From: Alistipes indistinctus YIT 12060
GTDB lineage: Bacteria > Bacteroidota > Bacteroidia > Bacteroidales > Rikenellaceae
Assembly (NCBI RefSeq): GCF_025144995.1
Contig: NZ_CP102250.1
Location: 2,232,001-2,296,000, forward strand
DNA length: 64,000 nt
Direction: 5' to 3'
Position numbers and translations under genes: made by a program. Below, piece by piece: positions 62,782 through 64,000 of the stretch (position 1 is the stretch's first letter; every line of letters begins with the position of its first letter). The notes under the pieces were generated by a model. That model saw only the letters and a program-made list of their open reading frames with translations. It had not been told where the DNA came from and made no database searches.

Positions 62782-64000
62782 CTATTTTTCACCGGTGAGT
62801 TTGAAGTCGTCGAGTCGGAAGGAGGCCTGCGAGACGATCCGGATGCGGAGGTTGTCGCCGGAGGGGATGCCCGTGCTGACCGTGCACAGCATCCACTCCC
62901 CATTGGATTCGTAGGTGTAGCTGAGTGCGGGGCCGTCGTCGGCCGCATCGGCGCTGTTGACGTAGACTTCCAGTTGGGCGGGGTCGAACCCTGCGGTCGC
63001 ACAGGCAAGGCCGAACGTAAAGACGGGGGAACTGTATCCCGTGGTGCTGAGGCCCGAGATGTTGAACTTGTTGCCGGCCGAGAGGGTGAGGTAGTTTCCT
63101 CCGGACGCGCCGGAATAGGAGGCCGATTGGAGCGCGGACTGGCTGTCGATCCTGCCGCTTCCCGAATAGGAGATGCCCGATCCGGTTTGGTTCTGCCAAC
63201 CCTTGAAACTTAACACCAACGCGGAGCTAGTGACGTCTGTACTTCCGATATTCTCCCCGTAGATCGTTTGCCGGGTGCCGCCGTCACCGCCGGTGTTTCC
63301 TCCGTTTGCGGGGAAGGTGATCTCGACATTCTCGTTGGTCACGTCGGTGGAGACGCTGATCGAGATGTTCGCATGGCCCGAAGTGACAGGCACGTTGGCA
63401 TCCTTGACCGTGATGGTGTAAAGCCTGCGGGCTTTCAGTTGGATCGCCTGCGTATACTCCTTGCCGTCGGCGGTGACGATCAAATCCACGTACCCGGTGG
63501 GGAAGTATCCGGTACGGCCGGCGTCGCTGCCCGAAAAGTCGAGCGTGCCGGTACTGTGCGCAATGCGGGTGGAGTAGGAGGTGTGCTGCGCCTTGAAATC
63601 GTCCGAATAGTTGATTTTCACACCGGCATTAGTTTGCGTACACTCCAGTGCGACGTCCTTCGTCCCCCCGGCCATGATCGTCAGCAGTTGGGACGCGCCG
63701 TAGACCGGCGTGTCGAAAGCCGGTGCGGCGAACGGCTGCGAATAGGCGCTGACGGTATAGTCTCCCGCTTCGAGCGTCAGGCTCGGCGATGTGTTGGCGC
63801 CGAGGGTCGGAATCTTGTGTACTACGGTTTCATCCTGCGTGACTTCGAGCGTAAAGGCGCCCAGGTCGGGAGCCGCTTTGGTGTTGCAGGCCTGTGTCGC
63901 GACCAGGTCGATCCGGTCGTCCATCTCCAGGCGGATGTTCAGCGTGCCGTTGCCCCGAGGCTCGTTGCGGTCTTTGCTGCAACCCGAAGCCAATAAAAGC
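62782..64000 (-). CDS. DUF4493-type exported lipoprotein, 5' end cut by window
   Basis: The gene enters from the right edge. The visible N-terminus is the end of a signal peptide, ...LLLASG-Cys-SKD, with a clear lipobox, so only the signal's first residues are missing. Residues up to about 230 follow the DUF4493 pattern: GTLNIRLEMDDR, FTLEVTQDETVVHKI, SLTLEAGDYTVSAYS and GTKDVALECTQTNAGVKI, resembling a surface/fimbria-linked beta protein. The C-terminal 160 residues are a separate Ser/Gly-rich beta-sandwich (carbohydrate-binding-like), ending FRLDDFKLTGEK. The function is unknown; surface adhesion or glycan binding is possible. Confidence 0.72.
   Translation of the reverse strand, partial: LLLASGCSKDRNEPRGNGTLNIRLEMDDRIDLVATQACNTKAAPDLGAFTLEVTQDETVVHKIPTLGANTSPSLTLEAGDYTVSAYSQPFAAPAFDTPVYGASQLLTIMAGGTKDVALECTQTNAGVKINYSDDFKAQHTSYSTRIAHSTGTLDFSGSDAGRTGYFPTGYVDLIVTADGKEYTQAIQLKARRLYTITVKDANVPVTSGHANISISVSTDVTNENVEITFPANGGNTGGDGGTRQTIYGENIGSTDVTSSALVLSFKGWQNQTGSGISYSGSGRIDSQSALQSASYSGASGGNYLTLSAGNKFNISGLSTTGYSSPVFTFGLACATAGFDPAQLEVYVNSADAADDGPALSYTYESNGEWMLCTVSTGIPSGDNLRIRIVSQASFRLDDFKLTGEK

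Noticed and set aside
1-64000. tRNA, rRNA, CRISPR, IS or prophage elements
   Set aside because: Both strands were read for cloverleaf-like ends, spaced repeats, transposases, integrases and phage proteins. None was convincing.

Overview
The window is a GC-rich (roughly 60%) chromosomal segment of a gut Bacteroidales, most likely Alistipes or another member of the Rikenellaceae. Evidence for this is the TTTG / TAnnTTTG promoter type, many SPII lipoproteins, a GldH lipoprotein, the PSP1, DUF3127, DUF4924 and WbqC families, a fused glycogen synthase/phosphorylase, and the near absence of Shine-Dalgarno sequences. The genus is inferred from gene content only. I found no rRNA, tRNA, CRISPR array, IS element or phage gene.

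Layout: 1-264 is the 5' part of an outer-membrane porin-like gene. 925-9960 is a glycosaminoglycan/uronate catabolic cluster: two tandem PL8 lyase lipoproteins, a lipid-anchored KdgF-like cupin, KduI, KduD and a DUF4861 lipoprotein. The lyases would release unsaturated uronides, which the KdgF-KduI-KduD enzymes would convert toward 2-keto-3-deoxygluconate. 10164-15838 (minus) holds a degenerate oxidoreductase-like lipoprotein, a membrane protein, trmB, gldH and a PSP1/RicT homologue with a long RNA-binding-like tail. 16129-20306 holds glutamate dehydrogenase, N-acetylneuraminate lyase and an SSS symporter, giving a sialic-acid module.

20657-27242 (minus) is a run of small housekeeping and conserved genes: DUF3127, cyclophilin, DUF2007, an NSS transporter, an EEP-family hydrolase with a 56-residue winged-helix protein, WbqC and DUF4924. 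27601-31261 holds a WecA-type glycosyl-phosphate transferase and an outer-membrane polysaccharide-export SLBB protein. 31415-33913 holds the convergent glycolytic genes fba and pgk. 34301-42002 holds a seven-repeat propeller-like protein, kbl, an Lrp regulator, queD, a pentapeptide-repeat protein and polA. 42119-45564 (minus) holds folA, thyA, an LpxH-type phosphatase and a TlpA-like lipoprotein that lacks its CXXC.

46135-55891 (minus) is a glycogen cluster: the GT3-GT35 fusion, debranching enzyme, a GT4 synthase-like enzyme and a GH57 amylase. It is followed by hemW, vanZ and a strongly promoted pckA. The last 4 kb is more AT-rich and looks accessory: a C10 (streptopain-type) cysteine protease lipoprotein, a co-transcribed unknown lipoprotein, and a truncated DUF4493-type lipoprotein.

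Together the genes suggest a host-glycan forager (glycosaminoglycan and sialic acid) with active gluconeogenesis and glycogen storage. No single undescribed system stands out. The most interesting items are the lipid-anchored Cys-rich KdgF homologue, recurrent low-complexity insertions in unrelated housekeeping proteins, clamp-binding-like motifs in the Pol I linker, an SSB-like acidic tip on DUF3127, a seven-bladed VWKNG-repeat protein, and the C10 protease with its partner gene.
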